Below, piece after piece: positions 23,939 to 38,339 of a stretch of 64,000 bases of DNA; position 1 is the first letter of the stretch, and each line of letters opens with the position of its first letter. The notes below the pieces were generated by a model. That model did not search any database and was not told the origin of the DNA. It was given only the letters and a program-made list of their open reading frames with translations. The stretch is from assembly GCA_029215795.1 (NCBI GenBank), contig JARDYH010000002.1:200740310-200804309 (forward strand), read 5' to 3'. A program made the position numbers and the translations under genes. The DNA is from Anniella stebbinsi. Its lineage: Eukaryota; Chordata; Lepidosauria; Squamata; Anniellidae.

Positions 23939-23939
<1 letters not shown>

Positions 23940-24069
23940 ATTGCATCAAAGTATGCCTGGGGCAGGACTTTGTCATAGAGTGCCAGCACAAGTGCACTTT
24001 ATTGGCTTTAACACACTACTTTTATTCCCATTCCCAAAATTGCCTCAAAACGCTTATTCAGGAGTTCCA

Positions 24070-24430
24070 TAGCCCCATGGGATTAGCTAGTGGAAAGCTG
24101 AGATAGAGCTGCATGTCACGCTGCATACTGGTGACAATGCAGTTCAGGTACTTTGGACTACCTCCCCCAGCTGATTCATGTAGATGTTAAATAGCACGGG
24201 GGACAAGATGAAACCTTGCGGTCCCCCAAAAGCTATGGGGCAGAACAGGTGTCCCCCAGCACCTCTTTCTGAAATTGACCTGCCAGGTATGATCAGAGTC
24301 ATCATAACATTGTGCTCCCTATACTCAGCCCAGCCAGGCAGTCCAGGAGGATCCACATGGTTGGTGATATTGAAAGATGCTAAGAGGCCCAGGAGAACTA
24401 ACAGGGTTGAACTCCTCTTTTGCCCTTAGT
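24070..24430 (-). mobile_element. L2/CR1-like LINE RT fragment, antisense
   Basis: The minus strand reads GGPQGFILSPVLFNIYMNQL near 24160-24240, the conserved PQGxxLSPxLFNIY block of non-LTR reverse transcriptases. Confidence 0.88.
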
Positions 24431-25147
24431 TCTTTTTTACATCTTCTTCCTCTCCCTTCCTCTTGGTGGCAACCCTACACACTTCTTCCTGCCCTCCCCT
24501 TTCTCTTACATTTCTGCCTTTTTAAAAAAACAAAATCTTTAACCCATTCCTGTTTCATTTGTCCTGCATTAGGTCCACCACGGTGCCATGTGCCTGTGAA
24601 AAAAGTAACGGAATAGAATATTATGGCTGATTATTTGCAGAAAATATTTTAACCCCTAGCGTATCCACCTGTCAGATGCTTGGTTTGCTAATCATCATAG
24701 TACTAGTTCATCCATCCACAAGACAGAGTCGGTCACCTTGCAGTGACTTTTCCTTTGGATCCCTGCCAGGCTAGGAATAGTGTTTCTCAAGAATTTGACT
24801 GGCATCAATAAACATTTGATAAATGAACAGACTGTTCTGATCTGGCAAATTTACAAATTGTGTAACTTAAGTAAGAGACACCGCTATATACCTTTTCCCT
24901 TCAAGTATTGTACAATTTGCATCTCTGATTAAAAAAAACAAAGTGCTATTGCTTGATATAACTTAGAGGCGGGCAAGATAAATAAAATACACACCCATGT
25001 ACCTGCATACTTAAAAGATACAGGGAAAATGCTGAATATACTTCTGAAATGTCTTTTAAAGTCAAGTTCCTGCAGAGCAGCAGGTGGAGATGGTGATAAT
25101 TGCCTAGAGTGCCATTTTTTCTTGGTAGAAAGGTGGGGTTCAAATCA

Positions 25148-25180
<33 letters not shown>
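25148..25180 (+). repeat. (AAT)11 microsatellite
   Basis: Uninterrupted AAT units. Confidence 0.95.
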
Positions 25181-25182
<2 letters not shown>

Positions 25183-26419
25183 CTGTGTCTGGACTATGCT
25201 GCTGCAGGTGAGGATTCACATTATAAAATGCTTCCCAATACAACACAAAACAAAATCCTACGCAGGAAATGACCTGAAGAGAAACTAGAGCAAGAGAAAG
25301 AATTGTTGGAGCTGGCGGGGGTAAAAGGAGTCCATCTCATGGAAACTGGAAGCTGTGCCTTACAACAGTGTGATTCATTTTATTTTTCTATTACACAAGA
25401 AAACTAGCTCTTGAGAGAGAATTCTAGACTAGGTAGAATTCTAGACTAGGTAGAACTAAACCTGATTCAGGCGTTCCTAAACTGGAGTGACTAAACATGG
25501 TAGGAGATGGATCACTTCCCCCCCTCCCCGCTCATGGACTTTCTGAAGAGGAGAACCTCCTATATCTGTGGAGGCTCTCCACACAATTCAGAAAGCTGAT
25601 TTTACAGCTTTAAGGTTCACATGGAGAATCTCCCCAGATACAGGAGGCTCTCCTGTTGAGAAAGCCACCTTCCACGAGCAAAGGGTGACAAAAGTGATAA
25701 TGGAAGGGGGAGGCCAGCATGCTCCCTCTCCTCACATGTTTAGTCTCCCTGGGTAAGGAACACCTGAATAGGGCTATAGAAGGAATACTTTGTGTACAGG
25801 AGCATTTAGTCATGTCAGATACTATCTGTATCAGAGAAGGGCTAGGAGAAAATTTCTCGAAGTCATAGAATGCAAGGAGCTTTACACATGAGCGAGAGAG
25901 ATTTTGACCACTAAGCATTTAGGTTCACCCTTATTGTTTAGATATCTGCTGTCCTTTTTATTGTAAATAGAAACAATAGCAAACATCTAAAGAACAAGGC
26001 AACTAGCTCAGCCCACCATGCTGCACAACAAGAGGCTTTTGAAATGGGGTAGAATTTCAAAAGGAGTTTGTGGTAGAGCTTGGAACCATGTTCAAAGAAA
26101 CAATTAAAACAAGGGTCTCACTGGGCTGGCTCCTGGCTATTATCGTCAATGTATACCTTCAATCCTCTGTGCCCAGAGATTGTGTTGAACTCTATTATAA
26201 CCTTAGGAGTTCCTATTAATTGGCTTTGCCTCCTGTAAAAAACACGGACCTGTAACCTTCAAGTGTAAGACTTAAGATATTAACATTGATAAATGTGCGT
26301 GGAATTTTAATACTCGACTTGGTTTAATCCAAAAATGTTCATTTAATTTAGGGTTATGAGACGTGTAATTGACTGGCAAGTAAGAATTAAATAAATATTT
26401 CTTCTTTCCACAACTACAG

Positions 26420-26494
26420 AATTCATAGAAAATTTCAGTATCTTTTGAATCCTCGCCAGGTTTACGACCTTGCAGCAAATGGACCAATGCCAGG
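26420..26494 (+). CDS. DGKB: DGKB exon, catalytic domain (75 nt)
   Basis: The exon completes the arginine codon and encodes [20 protein letters not shown] then GPMPG, the last glycine codon being split (GG|C). [15 protein letters not shown] is a conserved helix of the type I DGK catalytic domain. The acceptor is cttctttccacaactacag and the donor is gg|gtaagt, a consensus site. The length is 75 nt with phase 2 at both ends, so the frame is kept. It sits 3036 bp after the preceding exon and 9.2 kb before the next. Confidence 0.95.
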
Positions 26495-26928
26495 GTAAGT
26501 GTAAGGCTAAATGTTGTCAAACATGATCCTATACAGTGCCGGCTCCAGATTTTGGAGAGTCTTCAATGGGCTCCCTCCCTCTTTTCACCACTATCAGCTG
26601 CTCTTGATCCTCCTCCTCTTTCTCATAATTGCTACCATGTGCTTGCTTGACTGGCAGAGAGCCAGTGGGCAAGTAGATAGTGGCAACTATTGCTCCTCCT
26701 CCTAACCACCACCACTCCTAATCACCACAGAAGTCAGAAGCAGGTGAAGAAGCAGATTACAATGGGGAAGAGGAGGAGCTTCAGGGGGCTCTTGTCCTGC
26801 TGGGATGTGGACCCTTGGCAGATGCCTGACCATGATTACTCTTGATGCTGGACCTGAGCTTATAATAAAATACAGGATCATTGAAACACAGATTTAATGG
26901 CAAAAAATTGGATAGAGAAGGAGAGGGA

Positions 26929-26932
<4 letters not shown>

Positions 26933-26973
<41 letters not shown>
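26933..26973 (+). repeat. (GA)n microsatellite
   Basis: About 20 GA units following a purine-rich run. Confidence 0.95.
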
Positions 26974-26977
<4 letters not shown>

Positions 26978-27780
26978 GAGGGATAGTACACACCACTTCT
27001 ATGGAAGTCATTGGCTGCACTGCACAGCATTATTTTCATAGTTGTACACAATATTCCCTTCTGTTTTATCTTTCATACTTGTCTGCCTTAGCTCTTACTA
27101 TAACTAGATGCTTACTCTGGTAGTCTTCTGCCTTTTTAATGTTTCCCCTGCTTTTTATTCTGTTGAGAAGGCTAGAGGTGAAGAAGAGTTGGTGATAAGT
27201 GGTGGTGACTTACTTGGGCCATCTCAATTACTTGATCCTACTTTTAGTGACACCATTACAAATCTTAACTAAAAGTTGAATGTGTGATTTCATTGCATCT
27301 GCTAATTGCTTTTACATTCTCAGCCACTAAGCAGGAAGGGGCATTGTGGAAAAGAAGAGCTGTATAACCCAACTGTACTGTTTCTGGAAAAGTTTATTGC
27401 ATATCCCTTCCTTGGAAGAATCTAAGTCAGATATTAGACATGCTGGCTGATCATAAAAAAGTAATTTGCTGGACCTCTCTCAGTTTTCTGATAATGAACT
27501 GTTGTCTGTGGCACAGAAACTACAATCCTGGAGCCAAAGTTTTGCCCGATTGGTTTAAATGCATATGTGAAACATAGTCCCTTACATCACATAGTAAATA
27601 ATTAGTTCTTTCCCCCCTGAATTTCCCTTACCCATCATATCAACAGCATACTGGTCCTACTTTCCCCAGGCCCTGTATATCAGTTTTCCAAGGCCCATTT
27701 GCTCTTTGGCTCTTCCTGCTGTACTTTTCCTCTTCACCTATACTGACTCTCCTTGTCTCCTATACTGCCCTCTCTCCCAT

Positions 27781-28324
27781 AGGGGCGGAGAGAGCATGAA
27801 GCGGGGAAACCTGGAAGTAACCACTTCAGGGTCTGGCACGCAGAGGCTGCACCAGAATGTGATGGCCCGGGCTTCTACTGGGCTGTTGCAACTCGCGCCA
27901 GCCATTTTTTTACAGATCCACAGAGGTGTGCACGAGTGCTCCTGCACAAATGTACATACGTTTATTTTTTTAAAATCTGCTGCACGATCGCACCCCCTCC
28001 CCCCTGCCATCCTGGGGATGGCGATTTCACTGTCCTCCCCCCGATGGCCTTGGAGCCACGCAGTGCGGCTCCGTGGCCATTGGGGCAGCTGTGCTTACTT
28101 GCGGGTAAGTGCAGCTGTGCTCGAGGTGGGCGGCCACACCAGCCGCCCATCTCGCTGCCCTCCCTGGTGCAGGGAACAAAGCGGGATAATAGCGTTCCCT
28201 GAACTCCTGGGAAAAAGGAGGGCTGGCCACTGCCTGCTTGCAGGATGCTCTGTGCGTCATGCGGACTCACTGCAAGCAGGAAGGGGCAGCCCCGGGAAAA
28301 ATGGCTGGTGCGGAAAGGGCCTTA
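27781..28324. mobile_element. GC-rich non-autonomous DNA transposon-like element
   Basis: This GC- and CpG-rich island in AT-rich DNA contains cgcaccccctcccccctgcc then atcctggggatggcgatttc. Related blocks (ccatcctggtgatggtgaaa, gggcacggagccgcc) occur at 42541-43105, so the two are copies of one family. The 212-residue open frame across it is a by-product of base composition. Ends are approximate. Confidence 0.6.
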
Positions 28325-28820
28325 GTTTCCCAAGTCCTTGGTAAGTGTAGCTTCTATTGGCTGAATTTTCCCAGGTACCTATGACTGCAATCTTAGGTGA
28401 GTGGTCCTAAAACTGGGAAAGTTCTGGATGGGATCACATTCCCCTTGAAGGAGCAGGTTTGCAGCGTGGAAGTGCTCTACTGGATTCCCGGGTAGAGGCA
28501 GCAGCCATGAGCACGTTTTATCAGGCTTAGCTTATATAGCAGTTATTTCAGTTATGCGCTGGCTAATGCAACTCTGTAGTTCTGAGGAGTCACTCAATCT
28601 CAGGCTTCTATAAGGCTGTCTCTTTAAACCAAAAGCTTTAACATGCTCAACCAAATGTAGCTGTAAAAGTCAGAAACACTCTCATAAGGTGCCATTTTAT
28701 AGTAAACACTTCAGGCATTTCAAATGTGGGAAATTTGATTTCCTATAGATTGCATGGGCCCAAAAGGTCCCATGTTTGCCATACTTCTCCAACATGATGC
28801 CTGCCAGGGGTTTTGAACAA

Positions 28821-28874
28821 CAACTCCCATCATCCCCAGCGAGCATGGACAATTGTCAGGGATGATGGGAATTG
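28821..28874. mobile_element. Foldback repeat with CTCCCATCATCCC arms
   Basis: Arms caactcccatcatccc (28821-28836) and gggatgatgggaattg (28859-28874) pair at 15 of 16. The flank ttttgaacaa / aaaatcatctggagggcacc is typical of a widespread amniote repeat family. Confidence 0.75.
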
Positions 28875-29408
28875 CAGTCAGAAAATCATCTGGAGGGCAC
28901 CAGATTGGGATAGATTGCCATGCAAGATATCCATGATCACCTTGCCATCCCAAGGGCAAAGATGGTAGATCAGAACTCTAGAGTCTGCACTCTGGCTTGT
29001 AAAAGGATTTGGGTCAAATCCGAGCACTGGCTTGAGGGGACAATTTTCTATTTGCAGATATCATGACCTTTTGCCTGCTCTCACTGCAAAATGGTTCCTA
29101 GGATTGTGCCATAAGTTAAATTTGTGTTTTATATACTAGATCTGTCCAAACGATCTACCACTTGAGCTATGGGAAAAACAGTAGCATACCTTTCACTTCA
29201 GTTCTTTTGTGCAAATATTTTTGTGTGTGCTGCATTTTTAAAAAACAAACAAACAAACAAACACAACAACACTTCCTTTTAGAACAAGATCCTACAATGA
29301 AGGACATTTTCCTGAAATTGTTTCAATTAGCTCTTTGGGGTTATTGGAAGACAATGATATTATGACTTAGATAGATTTGAACTCTGTTGTAATTTGAAGA
29401 AAAATAAT

Positions 29409-29597
29409 GGGCCTGTCCAGACAACATGCTAAGCCATGACTAGGCCACTAACCCTTTTGCAGAAAATGGATAGTAAGCATGTGTAAACTGTGATTATGTA
29501 GCCACCATGTTGAGGAATGGTTCACACAAAATGCTAAGCCATTATGTTTAACTCAAAATGCTTAACCACTGTGGCTTAGTGTGTCATCTGAACAGGG
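29409..29597 (-). mobile_element. hAT-type MITE (189 bp), copy B
   Basis: Its reverse complement starts ccctgttcagatgacacact and runs parallel to copy A (9976-10163) to the end at gttgtctggacaggccc. Its direction is opposite to that of copy A. Confidence 0.85.
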
Positions 29598-31107
29598 TAA
29601 GTTTAAAAGCAATTGTCAATGCAATTGTCTGTATGTCAACTCAGAAGTAAACTCTATTGGTTTCAATTAAACATACCTCCAGGTAAGTGGATAGGATTGC
29701 AGCCTAAATTACCTACAGTGCATTGGACTTTTTTCACAAGCCTAGTAAGTATTTTCCATCCCTTTTGCATGATAGGAAAGTACTCCACTTTTTAAAATGA
29801 TTGATCCCCCCCGAAATAGGTTTGTAAATTTTGCAGTGTCTTAAAGATAAGTTGTAAGACTGCACCCTAAAATTTCCCATACATGTTTAGACAGAACATG
29901 TATGCTGTTCTTCTAGCATGCTGGGAGTTGAAGGTAATATTTCTGTCTAAGCATGCATAGGATTGCATCTTTACAGATGTTTTAAAAATGTTACAATTAT
30001 CTTATACTTTTAAGCTCCAATCCTGTATCCATTTAGCCAGAAGTAAATCTGAATGAAATCAATGAGTACACATGTATATGATTGCACTTTGAATATGTAA
30101 AAAGAAAAAAGACTTGCGAAGAGTGCACTACAAACACAGTAAGTATAAAAAGGCTTGCAAGGATAGAAAAAATAAGCTGTAGCATCAGCCACAAGAGGGC
30201 AGTGTTCAGTGAAGACTTATTTTAAATTTTGCCATCTTTTCCCACTGTTACTTTCTGCATTTAACTAAGTGTTTAGAGTGTAATTTGTCCTATAGAAGAG
30301 TTAGTAAAGCAACTTCAAGAAATATTAATTATCTAGCCAATGTTGCATAGTGTTTTCTTTATATAAGTTCAATTTAATTTAATTCCAAGTTTCCTCTGTG
30401 TGTGTACACACACATGCACCTCTCATTTCTTTGTTCTGGCTACACAATTATCTGCATACAAATTACCCCCTTTTACAGAATGGCTTTAAAAGTCTGGTTA
30501 AGTTCAATGAGTCTTGCAAATAAGGAGTCAAAGAGTGGGTGCCACTCACCCACACTGCTGGGTCTCTGTTCTCCACCTGTCAGCTGCTATCTACTGCCAG
30601 CACCATAGTAAAGAGCACTAGCCTTGAAGTCTGAACTCAGTGGAACTTACTTCTGATTAAATATGTATATGATTGCACCATGAATATGCTAACAAAACTG
30701 TGCCAGTTTTAAAGGCAGTTGCTATGGGTCCATGCTTTGACCCTACTGTGGCCCATTGTGCTACCGGCTGATGTAGTTGTGAAATGGGAATGAAGACACC
30801 AGAGCTATACTGAGACCTGTAGGAACCTTAAGCATTTTGCTTTTTACATGCTTAGACTGAAGCTGGATCTGCCTGTTTAGAAGTTCTAGCCTTAATAATG
30901 CTTTCCATCAGTTTACGTAGGAAAGAAGGCTGACTGGTCTGTAAATTCCTTTGTCACTTCTACATCTTAAAGTTTAAGAACAGCTTTCTCCCCAAAAGTG
31001 GTTTACATGTGGGGTATTTGTTATCCTTTGCAGAGAAGGCTAATGTAAAATAATGTATTTAGCTTCTCTGAAATTTCCCGGTCTGTCCTCAATATTCTTT
31101 TTATACA

Positions 31108-31110
<3 letters not shown>

Positions 31111-31143
<33 letters not shown>
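31111..31143 (+). repeat. (GATT)8 microsatellite next to a LINE tail
   Basis: GATT units followed by gtatttctgtacctcctttc and aaataaaatccataatcaaa, which looks like an antisense LINE 3' end (to about 31270). Confidence 0.85.
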
Positions 31144-31144
<1 letters not shown>

Positions 31145-31982
31145 ATTTCTGTACCTCCTTTCTGAAGCCAACTAAGGTGGTCTACAAAGCATTTACAAAA
31201 TAAAATCCATAATCAAATAAAAACATAGTAAAACATTAATAACAACCTTAAAAACTATACATATATCATATAATAGTAATACTGCTTTTGCTTCTGATAT
31301 AAATAAGATTTTATAATTAATTTCTATATCCAGATTCCAAAGAATCATTAAACTACTCTGTTACTCATCTTTCTTAAACTGTAACCATCCCATATATGCA
31401 CATGGAAACCTGTTTCTGAAAATGGGTACTGTCGAAAAGCAGTTTGTGATATGGCACAGGACTTCTCAATTCAAAGAAAAAAGGTTTAAAAATTGCATTG
31501 AGCTTAGAGAAAGCCCCTTGTGTGTCTAGGCGGCTCTTTGGTCCTGACTCATTTGCTGCTGCTGCTGCTGCTTCTTCTTCTCCTCTTCCTCTTCCCTTCT
31601 TGAAGCTCTCTGAGATGAGATTTGCAGCTTGTTGTTTTTTCATACCAGCATATTATGGTAAGGCATGCAATTGGCTCTGCAACAGATAATCAGTTAATCA
31701 ATATGCTTAAAACCTAAGCCCTTTAACATAGTCTGAAAACATTCCACTACTAATGTGTGAAGGTGGGAAGCGGAATCGTGCCTGCTATTCCTACAACCAA
31801 CCTCCAGGCCTCCATAGACTATGTGCATTGGTCCTACTTGCATTCAATGTGAGTTGCGATCAAGGATCCTACAGAAAGGAGAAATCATGTGTAGGCACTG
31901 CACACAAAGCCAATGAACATGTGGAGGCTAAGGTTGGAGACAGAAGGTATGATCCTATCCCCTTCTAGCATTCATTATATAC

Positions 31983-32274
31983 TGACCTGGTTTGCACGTA
32001 ACAGCAACCCATGGTTTATTTAAGCTATGGTTTGTTGCCTTGCTCAGGGTTTGTCTGGAAAACAATTGAACAAACTCTGGTTTGTTTTCTCAGTTCCTGG
32101 GTTGGTTGTTTCTGTTATTCTTTGCCCTCTCCCTCCATGTATCCCAACTGTCCTTGTGGCACTGCAGTACTGACATGTGAAGAGCTGGGTTTTCTTACCC
32201 ACTGCCTCTTTAGCCTGGTGAAACAACCCACAGGTAATTAAACGATGGTTTGTTGTTATGTGTGAACCAGGTCA
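31983..32274. mobile_element. MITE with long inverted ends (292 bp)
   Basis: It starts tgacctggtttgcacgtaac and ends gttatgtgtgaaccaggtca: imperfect inverted repeats covering about 20 bp. Subterminal blocks catggtttatttaagc and aattaaacgatggttt are also inverted. Similar in style to hAT MITEs. Confidence 0.8.
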
Positions 32275-32298
32275 CTGTGTAGAAATGCATATAGTCAG

Positions 32299-32480
32299 GG
32301 CTGGCACCAGGTTTGGCAGGGTTCTCCGTTCACCTCTCCCCAGAGGCTCCACAGAGCCCTGTCCCCTTATTTACCTTGGAGGTGGCATACGGACACAGCA
32401 GCAGCAGCAGCAAAACAAGTCAGTCTAGGTTGCAGCTGCTGGCACCCACCATTTTAATCCCCCCATGTTATCTCTGGGGC
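32299..32480. mobile_element. hAT-like element end fragment
   Basis: It starts ggctggcaccaggtttggca, matching the left end of the intact element at 43613 (cagggctagcaccaggcttg). The right end is not identified. Confidence 0.5.
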
Positions 32481-33553
32481 CTTAGAAATATGGAACCATC
32501 ATTTGGAGTTGGTAAGCAGTGGGCCCTTCCGAGGGCTAGGGTGTATTTCTGTGCACTGTCTCCCTTTTATACACCCCCTCCCTCTTTGAGGGATTAGCTT
32601 TGTAAGTTTCAGTTTTTAAAGAATATTTTGTATGACAAAACAACAGCTTTCAGTTTTTATTAAGAGTTAAGATTAAAAATTGAGACATGAGAAAGTAAGT
32701 GTGAATTGGAGAAACAATGCAGGCTCAGCAGCTGAGCTTAAATGTAAAAATACAATGCATTTTATAGAGTCACAGTTAACAAAGTGACATGAAAATTGCC
32801 ATTCTAATACATTGTGCAATTTGTTAACGTGCACCTGTTTTTACTCAGAAAAGAGTTTCACTGTTCAGTGGTTCTAGGAGCCATCCACTTCTGTCAACAA
32901 CAACTGTTACTGTAGATTTAATTATGCTGAAGGATTTGAAATTCAGTCGCTGTTCACTTTAAAAGTAAATAACAGTTGTGCAAATAGCAGTTAGACTGTA
33001 GGTCTATATGAAATGCCAGAGACATCATCATTTCCCCTGCTTTTTCGTTGCAAGATTCTACAGTCTGCTCAGTCCCATGACTGAAATATCTAAATTATGC
33101 TGTTTTAAAATCTGTCAATTAGTCCCACCCCCACCCCCTATGCGTTATATCTATGTTAATTTCCTTTAGAACATGGCAGAATATTTATGCAATTTGTACA
33201 ATTTCATCACCCAAAGCATTGTTTCTCTCCACTTGAAAAGATATGCAGGATCGCAGCATTAGTTATTCAGGTCACATCTGTATGTGGACTTTTCCTTTGT
33301 GACCCTTTGACCTTTTCTTGCTGGATTTGAGGAGCAGGAGATTGTGGATCTGATGGGAAATAATATTCGGAGAGTTTCATCACCATTATTGCTCTTGAGA
33401 AAAGTCCATCAGGCTTTTCCTTTGTTCACCAGCACTCTATGCTATCTAGTCTCTCCTTCCCCTAGAAGAGGTTTGTTATTTTTGAGGGAAGAAGAGGGAA
33501 TAGTAAGCACTGGAATGCAGAGTGAAGTGCGAGTGGAATCAAGGCAGAGAATA

Positions 33554-33764
33554 TTTTATTTATTTATTACATTTATATCCCAACTTTTTCCTTCTTAAGG
33601 AACCCAAGGTAGTATACAACAACAACCCTGTGAGGTAGGTTGGGATGAGGTCTGCGACTGGCCCAAAGTCATCCAGTGAGCTTCCATGGGTGAGTGGGGA
33701 CTAGAACCCAGATCTCCCATTTCCTAGTCCGACACTCTTAACCATTACACCACACTGGCTCTCT
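33554..33764 (-). mobile_element. tRNA-derived SINE, antisense
   Basis: On the minus strand it starts agagccagtgtggtgtaatg. It has a pol III A box (tggtgtaatggttaagagtg, 33737-33756) and B box (gggttctagtcc, 33698-33709). It continues through gggccagtcgcagacctcat and cctcacagggttgttgttg to a tail of ataaataaataaa. This is a standard squamate tRNA SINE, nearly full length. Confidence 0.9.
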
Positions 33765-33819
33765 ATACTTGAAGTGGGACTTGTACTCACTTCAGTTTTA
33801 TTCCATCCCTGCTGGCCAC

Positions 33820-34330
33820 CAGTACAATCTGGGTCTCTGTGTGCAGTAATAAATCCAGGAGCACCCTAAGGGTGCTACTAACTTTAATGGCTGTATGTGG
33901 CTGGACACTAAGAATGGCTAGCCTTTCTGTTTTGCTTCAGATCACCAGTTTTGTCTCGAGTTACCGTATACATATCAAATCTCTTACCATCATTAACAGA
34001 TACTAGAGGAACACCAAAATGGCAGGTAATATGTCCGGGTAAAAAGATGAATGGATATCATCTGCATGTGGATGGCAGCTAAATCCATACCTACATATAT
34101 GGCTCAGAGAATAGTCTGAAGGACATAATGCAGCCTTATGGATGAAGCTTAGGATGCCAGTCTAGGCTGCCTGATGTGGAATTGCTTTATGAAAGACTTA
34201 CATAAGCCATTCCGAGCCCTTCAGAGGAAGAGCCAGGGTGTAATTATACAGGAATATTGTCTCATGAATTGTCTTTATGTACATATTGAATTGGAAGAAG
34301 GTGGAAGCTTCTTGATAATGTCCTAGGGAG
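33820..34330 (-). mobile_element. Degraded LINE, antisense
   Basis: Blocks such as aataaatccaggagcaccct, ggatatcatctgcatgtgga and cataatgcagccttatggat resemble the antisense RT region of the L2/CR1-like LINE (compare 19520-19870). No frame survives. Confidence 0.55.
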
Positions 34331-35713
34331 TTGAAGATCAGCCACCCATTATCACAATACAGGATGTCCCTGCCAGGAACAAGCAGAACTACTTCGTCAA
34401 AATAAAATTCATTCAGTATTTTTATTCCTTATTTAATTTTTTTCACTGCTGAGTACTTTCAGATGGAGAGCTCCTACCGCTAACCATCAAAAGGAAATGT
34501 GCAGCTATTTCATCTTTTCTTTACAGATTTTTTTCTGCTAAAAAAAAAAAAAAAATGGAAGAAGCAGTGGAAAAATACAAACCAATGTCATCTGGATCTC
34601 CCTATAATATTTAGTGAATGAAGCAGTGAATAAAAGAGTAGTCTGGAAGCACCCAAGCTTCCCTAAGAGAAACTTCTACTTGGCAAGTTTTTTTGTCAAG
34701 CATTGTCATGGCCTTTGACTTCCAGAATAAAATGTGTGTATGAATACAGGTCACAAAATTGTGAGCTATGACCAGTAGAAATGCATTTGCCCTTAAAATC
34801 TATTTCTATTTTATGCCTGCTAAACTACTGTCAATGAATAATGGCTAAACAGGTGGTGACCTACTTTGTGTTTATAGCTAGAGTCTCTCTCTCTCTCCCT
34901 CTCTCTCCCTGTACAAGGAGCAATATTATCTCATTATTCCTCCTGTCATTGATACTGATTTCTTTCTATGTCCTATTGTGTTTTGTCATTCACCGAGATT
35001 ATAAACTGTGCAGAACTGGGGACTTGTATAGCAAATATAGTATGTTCTATTTAGAATTTGAACAGTCCAAATAACTTAACCTAAACAGAAAAACACAGTT
35101 ATAATATATTACTTCCTTTTTCTATTTCGCTGGGTATATGTGCTCTATGTGTCATCTCTACACACACACAAACGCACACTCATATATGCTTGAATATATA
35201 TTCACATTTTTGCATAACAGGTGAATTGCTGATGAACATTTCAGCTTGAAATGATAGTATCAGCCAAGTAAATATGATAAAACTTTCCATTCTTAGCTCA
35301 GCATATTTCCTGTATAACACAAAGTTTAATTTGATTCTAGCCTATATTTGAAAACTGTTGCAATCAGCCATAGGTCGCATAGATCCCCGTCTGAAAAATG
35401 ATGTTCTTTACAGCTACTTGGCATCTACATACTAGTTAATCTTTATACATTAAAATATAGTTCCCAGGAGATGAATATTTTACTGCTCCCCATAATAAAC
35501 TGCATGTTATAATGAAACTAATTTTATTCGATCACTTTGCAGTAATTAGCATCTTATGGCTAATGCACTTATAGCATAGCCCATTGTATCTGAGAATTAT
35601 GTGCTGTCCTGTTTCAAGCTGAGTTCAGCCAGTTTTTCCAGTCCAAGCAAAGGGAACTGCTGCGTAAGTGTTCTGTTTGTAGAGTGTCAAGAAAATAGGG
35701 TTGTGGGTCATAA

Positions 35714-37508
<1,795 letters not shown>

Positions 37509-38189
37509 TAAAGATCATCTCACTAGTTAAAACGTAAAGATATTTATTTTGCAAACAGGACATCTCCGATATTTTATCCACCCTGTATGTTTCATGTGCA
37601 TGGAATAAAATTTCTTTATAAATCCACCTCTAAGGTAATGCAATCAATCTGTCAGTGGCTCATAGTATCAAACCTAGGGGTCTTACTTGCCTTTAGCATT
37701 GCTGCCATGGTGTTTCCTTCTCAGCCCCTGCATAACGTAGCCATGACAGCCAATGAACATTGTCATGTTCTCTTAGGGGGAGTGGATAAATCCAAGGGTG
37801 CTTTGCGTTCCCTTACGCATCCGGTTGGAAGGAGAGGTAGGGGTTTCTCTTGAAATTGGGACAAACGCTAACTGACTTAACCCCACGTCCTAAGTACAAC
37901 ATCCCACTTTGCTTTCATTGTCGCAAGTTGGCACTTACGCTACTCCATGTAAAGCTACTCCATAAAAGGAGACTTGGTGGTGGCACTAAAGATCTTATTC
38001 TGTGGTCAGATCATAATATTTGTTGACAGAGCCCCTATGCAGATGACATATTTGGGAGAATTAATATGTTGTGGGAGGGTTTGGATTGTGCCCATTGGTG
38101 CTGTCCCTTCTGTGTATTTGTCCAAATTCTGTACAGAGCAGGAAGTTGATGATTGTGCCAAGTCCAGGAGAAGTGGGGCCACTGAGTGA

Positions 38190-38192
<3 letters not shown>

Positions 38193-38234
<42 letters not shown>
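38193..38234 (+). repeat. (CA)21 microsatellite
   Basis: Uninterrupted 42-nt CA run. Confidence 0.97.
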
Positions 38235-38235
<1 letters not shown>

Positions 38236-38249
38236 TGTTTCTAATGGTA

Positions 38250-38339
38250 GAATCGTAGAATAGAAAGAGTTGGAAGGGGCCTATAAGGCCATCAAGTCCA
38301 ACCTCCTGCTCAGTGCAGGAATCCACCTTAAAGCATATG
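38250..38339 (-). mobile_element. CR1 LINE 3' end, antisense
   Basis: It reads aatcgtagaatagaaagagt, tggaaggggcctataaggcc and caagtccaacctcctgctca, the reverse complement of the CR1 3' terminus. Confidence 0.88.

Larger units (their letters stand above)
23384..26419. other. DGKB intron between 74-nt and 75-nt exons
   Basis: 3036 bp. It contains (AAT)n at 23902 and 25148 and an antisense LINE fragment at 24070-24430. The remainder (24.4-25.1, 25.2-26.4 kb) shows no named element. Confidence 0.85.

Noticed and set aside
27706..28344. 212-residue open frame on the + strand
   Set aside because: It lies across a GC-rich transposon-like element with frames open on both strands. It has no known domain, no splice context and low-complexity composition.
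33698..33764. Minus-strand tRNA-like sequence
   Set aside because: Same reason: it is the head of a SINE with a typical body and AT-rich tail.
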